Of a DNA stretch of 64,000 bases, positions 1-11,032 are shown in pieces (the stretch's first letter is position 1; the number at the start of each line of letters is the position of its first letter). The translations under genes were made by a program, and so were the position numbers. Source of the stretch: Brachionus koreanus (taxonomy: Eukaryota; Rotifera; Eurotatoria; Ploima; Brachionidae); NCBI GenBank assembly GCA_016987375.1, contig PJRA01000274.1:923860-987859 (forward strand), in the 5' to 3' direction. The notes under the pieces are model-generated. The model saw only the letters and a program-made list of their open reading frames with translations, was not told the origin of the DNA and searched no databases.

Positions 1-3000
1 AGAAACAGAATGTAAATATTGACACAGAGAAAAAACCATTTACTACTGCTGAAAAAAAATACCAAGATATATTGAATGCGCCTATTTCTAAGAGCATTTC
101 GCTTAATGACTCTCAGGAAGTTGATGAACTAAGCACTGATAGAGGATCTGAATATGAAGCTAAATGTAGCTTTGATGAAACTCGAATGGAAACATATGAA
201 ATTCGTAATCGATTTAAATTTTTGAATTCAGCAAAAGTAGAGCAGAATAGCATGAATCTTGAAGAAACAGATAGTTTTTCGTTTGAGTCAATTGATGAGA
301 ATTATTTGATTCCTATATCAGAAGCAAATCCAGTATCTTCACAGCCAATTTATAAGAATAGTATAAAATTTTTAAACTCTGCTGAAGTAAACAATTATGA
401 GCCTAGTTTTGAACAAATTCAAAATATTCAACATGAAAAAGTTGATTCAAAAAATTTAGAGCCTATTAGAGAACTTGTTCCAATTCATAGTCCAGTGCAT
501 TACTCTAAAAATATTCAATTATTAAATGTTCCTCAAAATGATCAAACAGAAGATTTAGATGAGCATGTTGATAGTTTTGCTGATGAAATCAATTTTGAAA
601 ATATATCGTTTGATTTAGTTCAAAATGAAGTATCCCAAAAACATTCGAAATTTTCAATTCGCTATTTTAATTCAGCAAAAATCGAATCGGATAGTTATTC
701 AAGTTTTTATGAAGCAAATAGCTTTAGTATTGAATCTAAATCTGAATACAACTTAGAACCTAAAGAAGAACGTGAATATTTAAACAACAGACACATGAAA
801 ACCAAACTTGAACTTCTAAATGCACCAAAAATTGAAAAAGAAAGTTTTAGTAATTTTGAAGAAGTTGAGAGTTTACATGTTGATGATCATCAAAGTAAAG
901 TAGCATTAGATCCAATCATTCAAGTTCATAATCTTAGTTTTGGGCAATCAAAATCTCAGATACAAAGTTTGAATGCACCACAAGTTAAAGATGAATATTT
1001 AGAATCAGAAAAAATAGAACATATTGAGCCTGAAGCTAAAACAGAGACTCAACTTGAGCCCAAAATTGAAATTGAATCAATGAATTCAAAACCAAATTTA
1101 CAAATAAATCAAGCTTTTAACGCTCCAGAACTAAATAGTATAAGTCAAAGTAATATTGATGATGCTGATAGTCTTGATGGAAGTGAACCTTTAATTGAAG
1201 AGCCTTTTATTTCTCAATACAATGTTAATTTATCAAAAGCTTCTTTGAATAAAAAAATTATTTTTCTTAGTGCACCGAAAAATCAGGTTTTTAACTTGAA
1301 TGATAATGAAAAAGCAGAAAATTTTCAAATTCAAATAAATACTGGTCAAAGTTCGATAAGATGTGTTCAAAACGAAGCAAGTTTAAATGCATCTAGTAGC
1401 AATACAAAGAGTTTAGCAGCTCCAAAAATTGACCAAATGGATCTTAATTCAGAAGGCGTGGAAAATTTTGATATAGAAATTTTGAATGAATCTCGTTTAG
1501 AATTAAAAGACTGTGATTTTAAACTTGACAATGCAAGTAGAAAGTCTGTTATTGTTTTAGGAGCTGGTATTTGTCGCAATCTAAGTCACACCTACATTGA
1601 AAAGGCAGATAGCTTTGAATCAAATAAAGAAATGGAAATACCAATAATTAAAAATGAATCTTTTTATCAAGACTATGCAAATGTCAAAGAACCAGTTAGG
1701 GTTTTAATGTGTGAAATGGAAGATTCTATAGATTGTACTTTTGATGAAGATGTAAATCTAATTCAAAACGATAAACTAGAATCAGCCCAATTTAAACACG
1801 AATCCAATTTTTTGAATAGTAAACCAGACAAGAAATTTTTATTATGGTTAAATTATCCTAAATTGGTTCAAAATGAACAAGAAGAAGCCAAACGAATTGA
1901 TGAAACATTCGATTATTTGTATGAAAAAATAGTTGCTGATATAAAATCAAACGAGTCTAGTTTGGAAAAAGACTCGGACATGGTCCATATTGAAAAAGTA
2001 CTCAGTTTATTCATTTCGAACCAAGAGCATGTTGAATACAATGAAGAAATTTTAAAATTTATTCCAAATCATAGACCTGAAGTTCAGCATTTGATCCTCA
2101 ATCAGACTAAGGCGGTAGAATTAGACCGGGCTAATAAAGAAGCCTTGGAGCAGCAAGTAGAGCCAAAAGACTTGTCTCTCGAAGAAGATTCAATTGAAGA
2201 AATGATTAGACAAAGTAGTGACTCAGAAGTTAGCTCGACGACCAGGCCTAGTTCGCGTGTGATCTTTGATAAGTCAAATTTGGCTCAATTTTTTAATCAA
2301 GAAGAGAATATTAGCCAAATTTCAAACTTTATTCAACCAAGTCAAATAAATAAAATAACAAATCAAGTAATTTCCAATGCCGTTAAGACAAGCAGTTTGG
2401 AACAAAAGCTAGAAGAGACTTGGCAAGTAAATTCGGACATTAACTGTGAACAAACTACGGAAACAGATTTGGCTACTACTAACGAAATGGGCATTATGAA
2501 ATTTTCCAATTGGAATGATTTAATGACTAGTTCTCAAAATAACGAAAATACTCTAAGCATTCATTCAGATGAAGGCTCTTTTTTTGAACACATTGAAAAT
2601 TATGAAGCATTAGAAAATACAGAAAATAAAGTTCATTCGACTCTAATTGATGACAATTTGGATCTTTCGGATGATTTGTTGATTAATATTAGACAAAAAA
2701 CAAGCAGTGACAATGATACAGATTCGACTTCTCTATCAGAAAGTAGTAGTCGAATGCATTTGATTGAATGTGTTGAAGTATTGACTGGACCATGTGTTCA
2801 AGACTCACTACAAATACAAAAAGTTGACATAAATAGACTAAAAGTAAAAGAAAATTCTAATTTTCAAACTGATGATCCAAAGTCGCGCTTTAAAGTCAAT
2901 TTGAAAAAAGAAGAAATAGTTGATTTGCGCAATGAAGACAAATTTAATGTCACTACACAGCAGGAATTTGCCAAAAAATTTGTCGAACAAATATTAAATT

Positions 3001-3341
3001 TAAACGCTTCTAGATTAGGCTCACAATTGTGCTTGACCGATTACACTGAACGAAACAATCGGAATATTAATTGCATAGCATCTAAAAATACTAATGAAAT
3101 TTTAAATACATTATCTAACATTAAATGTGATTTGAACAAGCATTTTGCAGATTCTCTCATATCCGAATACGGACCTGAAAGTAATCTAATTGGTGAACAA
3201 TGTGTAAACATTAATTTGATGGAAGATTTATCAGACCAAGAGGAATTATTCGAAAATTTTTCTAATCGCTTACATTCGTCTTCTAATTTCGGTGAAGCTC
3301 TTCGAAATGATAAATCAAAAGAGAGCAAAGTAAGAAACTAG
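1..3341 (+). CDS. Giant disordered protein with ~50-residue tandem repeats (5' partial)
   Basis: I do not recognise this protein. The frame is open from base 3 to the TAG at 3339-3341, so the gene begins left of the window; at least 1,112 residues are visible. The N-terminal half is built of a diverged tandem repeat whose core reads L/F-N-A/S-P/A-K/E-V/I. The cores start near 72, 222, 372, 522, 666, 816, 969, 1116, 1266, 1413, 1557 and 1704, a period of 48-51 residues. Each core is followed by acidic stretches containing E-x-x-D-S-F. The C-terminal half (from about 2100) is Ser/Asn/Asp/Glu-rich and looks disordered, with no enzyme motif, signal peptide or membrane segment. Codon use and base composition are clearly coding against the A+T-rich flank. 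A strong donor-like GTAAGA at 3330 lies in frame just before the stop, so the real transcript may splice on downstream instead of ending here. A scaffold or structural role is possible, but nothing in the sequence proves it. Confidence 0.85.
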   Translation, partial: KQNVNIDTEKKPFTTAEKKYQDILNAPISKSISLNDSQEVDELSTDRGSEYEAKCSFDETRMETYEIRNRFKFLNSAKVEQNSMNLEETDSFSFESIDENYLIPISEANPVSSQPIYKNSIKFLNSAEVNNYEPSFEQIQNIQHEKVDSKNLEPIRELVPIHSPVHYSKNIQLLNVPQNDQTEDLDEHVDSFADEINFENISFDLVQNEVSQKHSKFSIRYFNSAKIESDSYSSFYEANSFSIESKSEYNLEPKEEREYLNNRHMKTKLELLNAPKIEKESFSNFEEVESLHVDDHQSKVALDPIIQVHNLSFGQSKSQIQSLNAPQVKDEYLESEKIEHIEPEAKTETQLEPKIEIESMNSKPNLQINQAFNAPELNSISQSNIDDADSLDGSEPLIEEPFISQYNVNLSKASLNKKIIFLSAPKNQVFNLNDNEKAENFQIQINTGQSSIRCVQNEASLNASSSNTKSLAAPKIDQMDLNSEGVENFDIEILNESRLELKDCDFKLDNASRKSVIVLGAGICRNLSHTYIEKADSFESNKEMEIPIIKNESFYQDYANVKEPVRVLMCEMEDSIDCTFDEDVNLIQNDKLESAQFKHESNFLNSKPDKKFLLWLNYPKLVQNEQEEAKRIDETFDYLYEKIVADIKSNESSLEKDSDMVHIEKVLSLFISNQEHVEYNEEILKFIPNHRPEVQHLILNQTKAVELDRANKEALEQQVEPKDLSLEEDSIEEMIRQSSDSEVSSTTRPSSRVIFDKSNLAQFFNQEENISQISNFIQPSQINKITNQVISNAVKTSSLEQKLEETWQVNSDINCEQTTETDLATTNEMGIMKFSNWNDLMTSSQNNENTLSIHSDEGSFFEHIENYEALENTENKVHSTLIDDNLDLSDDLLINIRQKTSSDNDTDSTSLSESSSRMHLIECVEVLTGPCVQDSLQIQKVDINRLKVKENSNFQTDDPKSRFKVNLKKEEIVDLRNEDKFNVTTQQEFAKKFVEQILNLNASRLGSQLCLTDYTERNNRNINCIASKNTNEILNTLSNIKCDLNKHFADSLISEYGPESNLIGEQCVNINLMEDLSDQEELFENFSNRLHSSSNFGEALRNDKSKESKVRN

Positions 3342-5389
3342 TCTAACAAAAAAAAATTAACACTCAAGTTTAGCTAAGATAGGGTTTCCCCAACAAAAAT
3401 AGCAACAAAAATTTCAAATTTAAAAATTACTAATTTTTTTAATTTGTCTTTAAGGTACTTTTTTTTTAAAACAATCAAAAAACACGTAACACTTTAACAT
3501 TCTAAATTATTTATTATTTGGTGAATGTTATTGGTTCCATTTTTTTATATGTTCACAAAATCAAAGCTATTTATAATTTATTTGAGATCAATTTTTATTT
3601 ATATTTTTTTTTATTTATAAAATTAAAATTGCTTATTTATTTAGCTTTAAAATTAAGATTCAAATAGTTTTGTACACGAATCCCGAATTTTCAAAAGCTA
3701 TCCCCTTTCTGAATTAATTAGAAACAAATTTTATAGTTTTTTTTTCTTAGTTTAATTCAACAGACTATCTTTATTATTAGACCATTATATAACTATTTTT
3801 GCACATAAAATCATTAATTTAATAAAGCTTAGAAATACTAAAAGGTAAATATGTTTATTTTTTGTTTTTAGAGTAAAATTCGGGTTCATATTGTATAAAA
3901 TTATAAAAAATTTTAAATCTTTAAGAAAGCTGAAAATAAGCTTGTTAAAAAAAATCAAAATTCTTTATCTTCGAAGCATTTACTTCAAAATTTTATGTTC
4001 TCAAAGCTTAAAAGCTACTTTAATTACAATAAATATGTGACTTGAAATTTTGATACGATTATCAATGCCTTAGGTCTTCTTGAATCATGAGTGTGATAAA
4101 TTTCAAACTATAAATATGATGTGCCTTAATGTAAAATTGTCCAGCATGACGCTCACCTTCGAGCCAGCATTTGAATAACTCTCTATGCTCACCTATTTAT
4201 ACATACTTGATTTTTAATGAATGAAGCCTGTATAAGAGATATTTTTTGTAGTTGTGAATCATTATGTTGTATTTCTATCTATTTATCACGGTGGGATATT
4301 TGATTCATTAATAAGTCAAAATCCTTTAAGTTTAAATAACTATTAATTAACTTTAAAAAATATTCAATTAACTAATTTTGCGAAAGCAGCTGTCTTTATT
4401 AGAATGCAAGTGGCTTTATCTAAAAATATTTCAAAACTAGGTCAAGTAAATTGATCGTCCTCGTCCGATTCGGCGAAATTACCTTAAAAAAAGACTAATT
4501 TGATAAAATTAATTGCTCAAGAATATTTAAATTTCTTGTCTCTTAATCCAAGTTAAACTTTAAAACATTTTAAAAAAATAAGCACAAAACTAATTAACTA
4601 TTTTTAAAAGTTGTTATCTTTTTTTTGTTCTAACAAAATAATGTTAAAGTTTAGTTTTTCTATATTCTCATTAGTTTTTTCGGAAGTCAACAGATATTTT
4701 TGTTTCAAAAGAGCAATTAAAATAGTCTTAAGTGTGTAAAACTGATGTTAGGTTTAATAAGATTTTTAAATATGAAATTGTGACTTTTTTGGTTTATTAA
4801 ATATCAAACAAAAATTAGAATAATAAGGTTAAGATGTAATTAAAACAATGTTTATTTATATATCTTTGGCAAGTGATACGACCATGCTAAGATCAAAAAT
4901 TTAATTTAAAGATAGTAATTAAAAAATGCTTAAATTAAAGTTTTGTTTAGTGGTGCAGAGTCATAATGTTTGACTGAGCCTTATTGATTGCAAATACTAG
5001 GTTAATTCAACACAGACTTGTCTCATTTGATTGGGACTTGAGTCGAAAGTGGTTCGGCCAATTTATAAAACTAAATAAGCATTCAAAGTCGAAGAAATAG
5101 TCCCTGAAAAAATAAATAATATTTACATTCTATTTAAAAATAATACTCTCATCAATTTGTATTCATAATGTTTTCTGATTCAGTACTCTTAGAAATAAAG
5201 GTTAGAATAATTATTCGTCCAATTTAAAATCTAAACTCATTTAGAAAAGTAAAATAGAGTCAATTAAACTTGGGCTAAAACGCCTTCTAATGAAGATATC
5301 TTTAAATAAAAACTTGAATGCACCTTGATTAAAATATAAAAAAAAATCTCATTTAGACTTTTATTAAATGCTTGTATAGAGTTTTAACA
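3342..5389. other. A+T-rich non-coding interval
   Basis: About 2 kb without a credible open frame, full of T- and A-runs. Two slightly G+C-richer patches (about 4130-4200 and 4430-4490) show no recognisable RNA or protein. It could be intergenic DNA, or one large intron joining the flanking disordered-protein exons, because the donor at 3330 and the acceptor at 5547 are both phase 0. Confidence 0.5.
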
Positions 5390-8300
5390 ATGAATCGATA
5401 CAAAAAATTTAGGCACACGCTCATAATTAAACAGGTAGGTCCAACAACGACAATTTGCACATCCAATAGCTTGAAATTTATCAATAAATTTAGTCAAATT
5501 TTTATTTATTTGTTTGTGTTATTTACAAATAACCTATGTTCATAAAGGAAAACCAAGTGGTTGAAATCCTTGCCCAAATAGTCAAGCAACGCAGTGTATC
5601 CAGTTACACGTCCGATTCAGATGACAGTTTGGAAAATTTGAAAAAAAACATAACTATGGATTCAATGCAAAGTTTTCTGGACAATGTAGTCAATACAGCT
5701 AAGCAAACAATTAATTCAAAAAGTTCAAGTGATAATTCAAGTGATGATGAGACCAGTATCCAAGAAATGGTTACATTCAATCAAAAACTTTTAAGTAAAA
5801 AAATTTATTAATTAAATTAAATTAACGAAAAAAAAATTTATTTATTTTCTTAAATTTATTTAGATCAAGAGGAAAAAAAAATAATCAAACCGGACAAGTA
5901 CAAGATTAGCAGCATAAACGCGAGCTTGTCCGAATCGGTTAATTTTGAAGGTGATAGAGTAGAAATAGTTAATGGTGCATCAATAGCTAAGGTTGTTGAG
6001 CCTAATGAGGAAATTAAAGACTTTGAAGCAACTGTAGACATTGTGGACTCGGTGGTTATTGACCATACTAGTGAAGATGACAAGTCAACGACTAGCGAAG
6101 AAGTAACATTTGAACGCTGGACCGAAGAGACCAAGCTTATCAAGACTCAAATTTACAAGGATGGAAATTTGGTTGAGGAAATAATTAATCAATCTAGCCC
6201 AGAGCTAGTCGGAAATATTCTCAAAGAGAAGATAATCGAACGACACGAGCACGTCAAGCATATATCGCAAGACGTGCTCAAACGAGTGCGTATCAAGTCG
6301 CCTGGTCAGTCAAGACGACAAAGTTTGGACATTCAAGAAATTCTGAACGAAGACTTGGATGGATCAAATATATTCATTGTAGAGCCAACAATTACATCCA
6401 AACGTCCAGTATCTTCCAAAGACAACACTTATTACATCCAACATCAACAAGTCATCACACCAGGCCAATCAACAGGTACTTGTAAATGCTTTAAAAATGC
6501 TTTAAATGCACGACTACACACTTCTACGCTTGATTTTGACTTTCATAAATCTGATAACACTTTTTTTAGCACTATTTTACCTTGCTCTAATAACGCTTTA
6601 TTAAATAATAATACTCATTATCCTAAAATTAACATTCAAAATTTAAAAGACGAGTCTAGCTTAAATAAAACTGAAGAATCGAACGAAAAATCAGCAAACG
6701 ATGCGACTAGTAATATTAAAACCTATTATGGTGATCTAAAGGCCGTGAATATTGATGGATCGAGTGATGATGTTTTAATTGTTCGCAACGATTCACAACT
6801 AAAATCGGCCTATCCGAATCCCATGAAAAATGAGGAAAAAAAAGACCAAATGATCAAGAATCAATACGAAAAGATTATAAATGCTGATAATAATGAAGAA
6901 CAACCAGATTTTAGTGTAGAAAGTAATCGTAATAAAAGTGACAGTATTGTGTCGATAACTACGGATAGTTATGGCAGTATGCAACGTTTTGAACGACCAT
7001 CTAAATCCGAATTGCTCAAAATACAGCAAGATAAACAAAGTCAAGTGTTTTTTTACGAAGATCAAACATCGACTTTGGAATCTGATAAGAACATATGTGA
7101 CAAAACAATCGAGGAGTCGACTTTTAAGGAGATAGATCAATCGAAACGAGACGACATGACTGATTTGAGTGAGGACGAAAATATTATTTTTAATAGTGAA
7201 CCCCAAAAATCATCAACTTCTTCGGTAGATTCGGAAAAAGTTCGCAAAAATTTACCACTAAGACGAGAGTCATTTGAATTGGCTCAAAAAGACTCAGCCA
7301 AGCGACACAGCATTGCTCGATCGACAACCTCGTCTTCGTCTTCATCTTTCACTGCTAATCAAATAATAATAAAAACAGGCGACTCACCACTAGCTCCCAA
7401 TTCAAGTTCTAACAAAAGGCTTTTATCTGAAATTAGACCGGATGATTTAAACGAAAAGTCAGATGATGCCAAAGCTACTGAAGAATCTGATTCAGAAACT
7501 CTAAAGCGTAATTACGAGATTTTACGCAAAAAAACCAGCGAACAAGCTCTTAAAAGCGACTCGGACATTTTAGACCAAGCCTCATTTGTGTCATCTCATT
7601 CGATTAAGTCCGAGTCGGCAGCTAAGCCAACCGTTCGGCCAACAAAAATTAAAATTGTTAAAAAACAAAAAATTGCACCACAAGACACAAGATATCGGTC
7701 GGCCTCACCTGGTCTAATGCGTGGACCGGACATGATAGAAACCATTGAAACAACCACCTCTATGTCGTTTATTATGAATAAAAGTTTTAATTTGTTAACA
7801 GAAGAAAAAGTTAAAAAACAAGATGCTAAAGGTGAATATGTGGAAGAAAGTACAGCACAACCACAGTCTATTAAGTCTATATCAATACCAATACAAGTTC
7901 AGACTAGATCGAGGTCAGAGCCTAAAATAAAACCTCTAAATGAGCCAAAGGAAATAAAAGTGATGTATAGAGATGAAAAAAAGCCAAGAGTCACGTTTCA
8001 TAAATACGACAGCAATGAAATTATAGCTGTTGTCAATGTGCCACAGGCTATGGAGACCAAAACAGTTAAATCTGTAGTTGACAATTACGAAAGTAGTTCT
8101 AAATCTCAGTCTAAAAGTACGCCCAATTTAATCGATAGAGCTAATATGCGCTCTAAATTGGACTCGTGGAGAAAATGGCCTGAGTACACTGTTGATCAGG
8201 AAACAGACACTAGTGTTAATACAAATGATTTCAATCATTATTGGATTAAAGAAACACCTGATTCACGGGTTGTTTACAGACAAAATGCACGCGTTAAAGA

Positions 8301-9614
8301 CAAAGATCCTGAATTTGAAATTGAAATAGAGAAAATTTTGCCAGTGAATGATCGAACCAGCAAAGTAAATGAACGCTATAGTACACATAGTATTGTGAAC
8401 ACAAATGTAACTCATACTGAAGAAACAGTAGCCACTCGAATGTCATCTGGATATTTTAGTGGCGATGAGTTTAGGTCACAAATGGCCAACTATTCGCCTA
8501 GTTATTCAACTAGCAATTTTACTGAATCACCACGCGTGTCTACTACACAGTTTAATGTAAACAAATTTTTAAACAATCCGTCCAGATCTAGGTCCAAAAC
8601 AACAACTGCTTTGGACGAGTTCAACAAGTTTTATCAAAGTCTTGGGCTAGATGATAATTTTTGCGAAAGACCAAGCAACTTGGACACCCAAAACTCGTCC
8701 ATCCGAAAATTGATCGATTCAGAAAATTATTCTGATTATTACTATAAAAAATCAATATATTCTAGACAGCCTAGCATGGCAGATATTGAACAACAAATAA
8801 AAAATGATATGCATACCAAGTCCTATTTTAATCGAGACGATGCATCCATTCTTAATGTAGAAAGAAAACGTTCTAGTTCAATGTCAAATTTAAGTAATGA
8901 AGTAGGAAATTTTTTGATAGTGCCAAGTCCGACTAGTGCAGATTATTTGAGAAATAAGACTAGAGAATCGGCTATGGTTAATGTAGTAATGAAGCCTGCA
9001 AAAACTCTAAGCGATATTGAGACAAGTCAAATTTTGTATGATGACATGGCCTATCGTCAATTGAGAAAAGACAGAGATGCCTTTAAATTGTCACAGATAA
9101 AAGCTAATAGACAAAATCTACCCAATAATTTGACAAATATTACCTCATTGCCTATTTCCTATGCACCAGGTCACAATTCATCTGGAGATTATTATCAAAA
9201 TTCTAACGCTGCAAGAACAATTAGAATGATTAAGCAGAAGGATGCTTCGAACAAAACTCTAAGACAAAATAGTAAAAGTTCGATCGATTTGGCACATAGG
9301 TAAGAAGAAGCCAGTTTTTTTTCTAATGGATAAGATGGCACATGTTTTTGTGTGTAAATATGTGTGAATTTAACAATAATGCTCGTCAAATATCCTTCCC
9401 AATATCTATATTTTTCATGCTTGCATGGAATTTATAGTTTGTCTTATTGCGGTTTACACATCCTAAATCTAACTAATTTTTTAATATATTTAAATTTAAT
9501 TTTTTTTTTTTGATTAGATACTTCAGTAACGAAATAAATCCGGAATTAAATGACTATTATGATAGTCTAAATCATGTGAAAGTAATGAATAATAATTTTG
9601 ATAGCTACCATTAA
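5390..9614 (+). CDS. Large Ser/acid-rich disordered protein, four exons
   Basis: I do not recognise a family. Proposed exons are 5390-5434, 5548-5794, 5864-9299 and 9518-9614, giving about 1,274 residues. Splice junctions are GT-AG and keep phase: CAG|GTAGGT at 5434, phase 0; GT at 5795, phase 1; AG|GTAAGA at 9299, phase 2. The ATG at 5390 has an in-frame stop upstream. If the first small exon is not used, the in-frame ATG at 5536 is an alternative start. The protein is rich in Ser, Lys, Glu and Asp, with many R-x-x-S-like sites, and has no membrane segment. A relatively compact, less disordered piece lies around residues 150-220 (E-E-V-T-F-E-R-W...). The last exon adds a Tyr/Asn-rich tail. 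Residues encoded by 6476-6649 are Cys/Phe/Asn/Leu-rich and unlike their surroundings; they are bounded by intron-like signals (see findings). It could be a cytoskeletal or junctional scaffold, but that is only a guess from composition. Confidence 0.75.
6476..6649 (+). other. Candidate in-frame optional intron (exitron)
   Basis: A 174-nt segment starts with GT (after CAACAG) and ends with AG (before ACGAG). Donor and acceptor are both phase 1, so removing it keeps the frame. It is more A+T-rich than the surrounding exon and encodes Cys/Phe/Leu/Asn residues in a protein otherwise dominated by Ser, Lys, Glu and Asp. It may be constitutively spliced, optional or retained; sequence alone cannot decide. 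Confidence 0.45.
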
Positions 9615-11032
9615 CTCAATTTAAATTGAATACTAATCAGTGAAACATAGATTAGAAATGTTTATCTTTTTTTTTTAATCCCGAGTTTTTTTTCTATCTA
9701 ATTTGTAAAATTTAAAATTTGTTTCGTTTCGGCTTATTTTTTATTCTTTTGCTTTATATTTAATTTTTTGCTTTAAAGAGAAATTTATTCATTTTTTTAA
9801 TTTAAAAAAAAATTTTTTTGATTGTTTTTTTTTGTTTTTGTCAATTATATTATTTAATAAACTTATTTTTGAAGATTTATTTATTTATTTTAAATATAAT
9901 TAGAGTGATATTTGCTAAAATAAACTATTCTATATTAAAAAAATACTTCATTAAATGCAATATAATTTGTGGCACTTTTTCATCTAAAATAAAATTTTTA
10001 CTTTTTTTTTAGAAAATCAAATCAATAATCAATTAAAATCTTATTGATGTTTTATTTTTTGTCTTTTTTTGCGGCGCTATAAATTTTGGAATAAAAAACA
10101 AAAAGACAAATTTTAAATAGAATAAATTATTTTCTAAGGAACTAAAAATCGTTCTTTAAAATGTATGAGCTGATACACCCAAATTTAATCTCTTTAAAAA
10201 CTCTTAAATATTTATTAAATTAAAGCTTAAACAATCAATGTGCAAAATTTATTTAATAAAAATGAAAATACATTACAAATACATGCATTTCACTAAAATT
10301 GAATGACATTTAAATGCTCAATAATTTTCTCATTTGGACAAAAATTTTATTAAATTTTTTGCCAACAAAAAAAAACCCGTAAGTAATTATTTTTAATTTT
10401 TAATAAATATTTTTATTAATTTTTGCGTTTTTTTTATAATTCATTAAACTCTTAAAAAAATATATAATCAATTACTGAATCATTATTTCATATTTTTTTT
10501 TAAATTGATTTAAATAATTAAATGAATAAGAAAATTAAAAATTAATTAAATAAAGAGCAATAGACATTATTTTAAAAAGATATTGTTTTTTTTTATTAAA
10601 AATTAATATTTTTTAAAAACTAAATACAAAAATAAAAATAATTCATTCAATATTATTTATCTCTAAAAATCTAAATTAAAAAACTAATATTTTTTCAAAA
10701 ACTAAAAAAAGAAAGTATTATTATGTAATTTTATGTTTTGTCAATAAAGAAACAGATGCTTAATTTTTTATACTTAAAACAAATATAAATATTTTGATAT
10801 TCAATTATTCTTTAGTTTTTTTGTTTTTAAATAACAAATTTTTAAATTAAAAAAAACACCAAGACAATTTTTTTTTAAAAAGTTCCAATTTTACTTAATT
10901 TTTAAGTAAATATTAACAAAATTTTGCTTATAATAATCACAGTTTAAAATTTATTTAAAAAATTTATATATTTTCTGAATAATTATTTTGGAAATTTAAT
11001 TCTTAATTTAATCTTGAATAAAATAGGAAAAA
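9615..11032. other. Very A+T-rich intergenic interval
   Basis: Homopolymer-rich DNA following the end of the disordered-protein gene. The open frame at 9818-10012 is almost all Phe/Ile/Leu/Lys codons and overlaps a dispersed repeat (9953-10070), so it is not called a gene. No promoter or RNA element is recognisable. Confidence 0.5.
9953..10070 (+). repeat. Dispersed ~120-bp repeat, copy 1
   Basis: This stretch matches 59092-59216 on the same strand. Shared landmarks in the same order are AAATGCAA, TTTGTG(G/C)CAC, ATCTAAAATAAAA, a T-run, AAATCAAATCAATAAT and TATTGATGTTTTATTTTTT. There are small indels and about 80% identity by eye. No terminal inverted repeats or coding potential were seen. 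It may be a short non-autonomous element or a decayed solo piece of a longer one. Confidence 0.6.

Noticed and set aside
6799..7206. Minus-strand 135-codon frame inside the second giant gene
   Set aside because: Shadow of the coding strand: Phe/Ile-rich reverse translation of Lys/Asp/Asn codons, with no splice or start context.
9818..10012. 64-codon plus frame
   Set aside because: Almost only Phe, Ile, Leu, Lys and Asn, and overlapping a dispersed repeat; chance frame in A+T-rich DNA.
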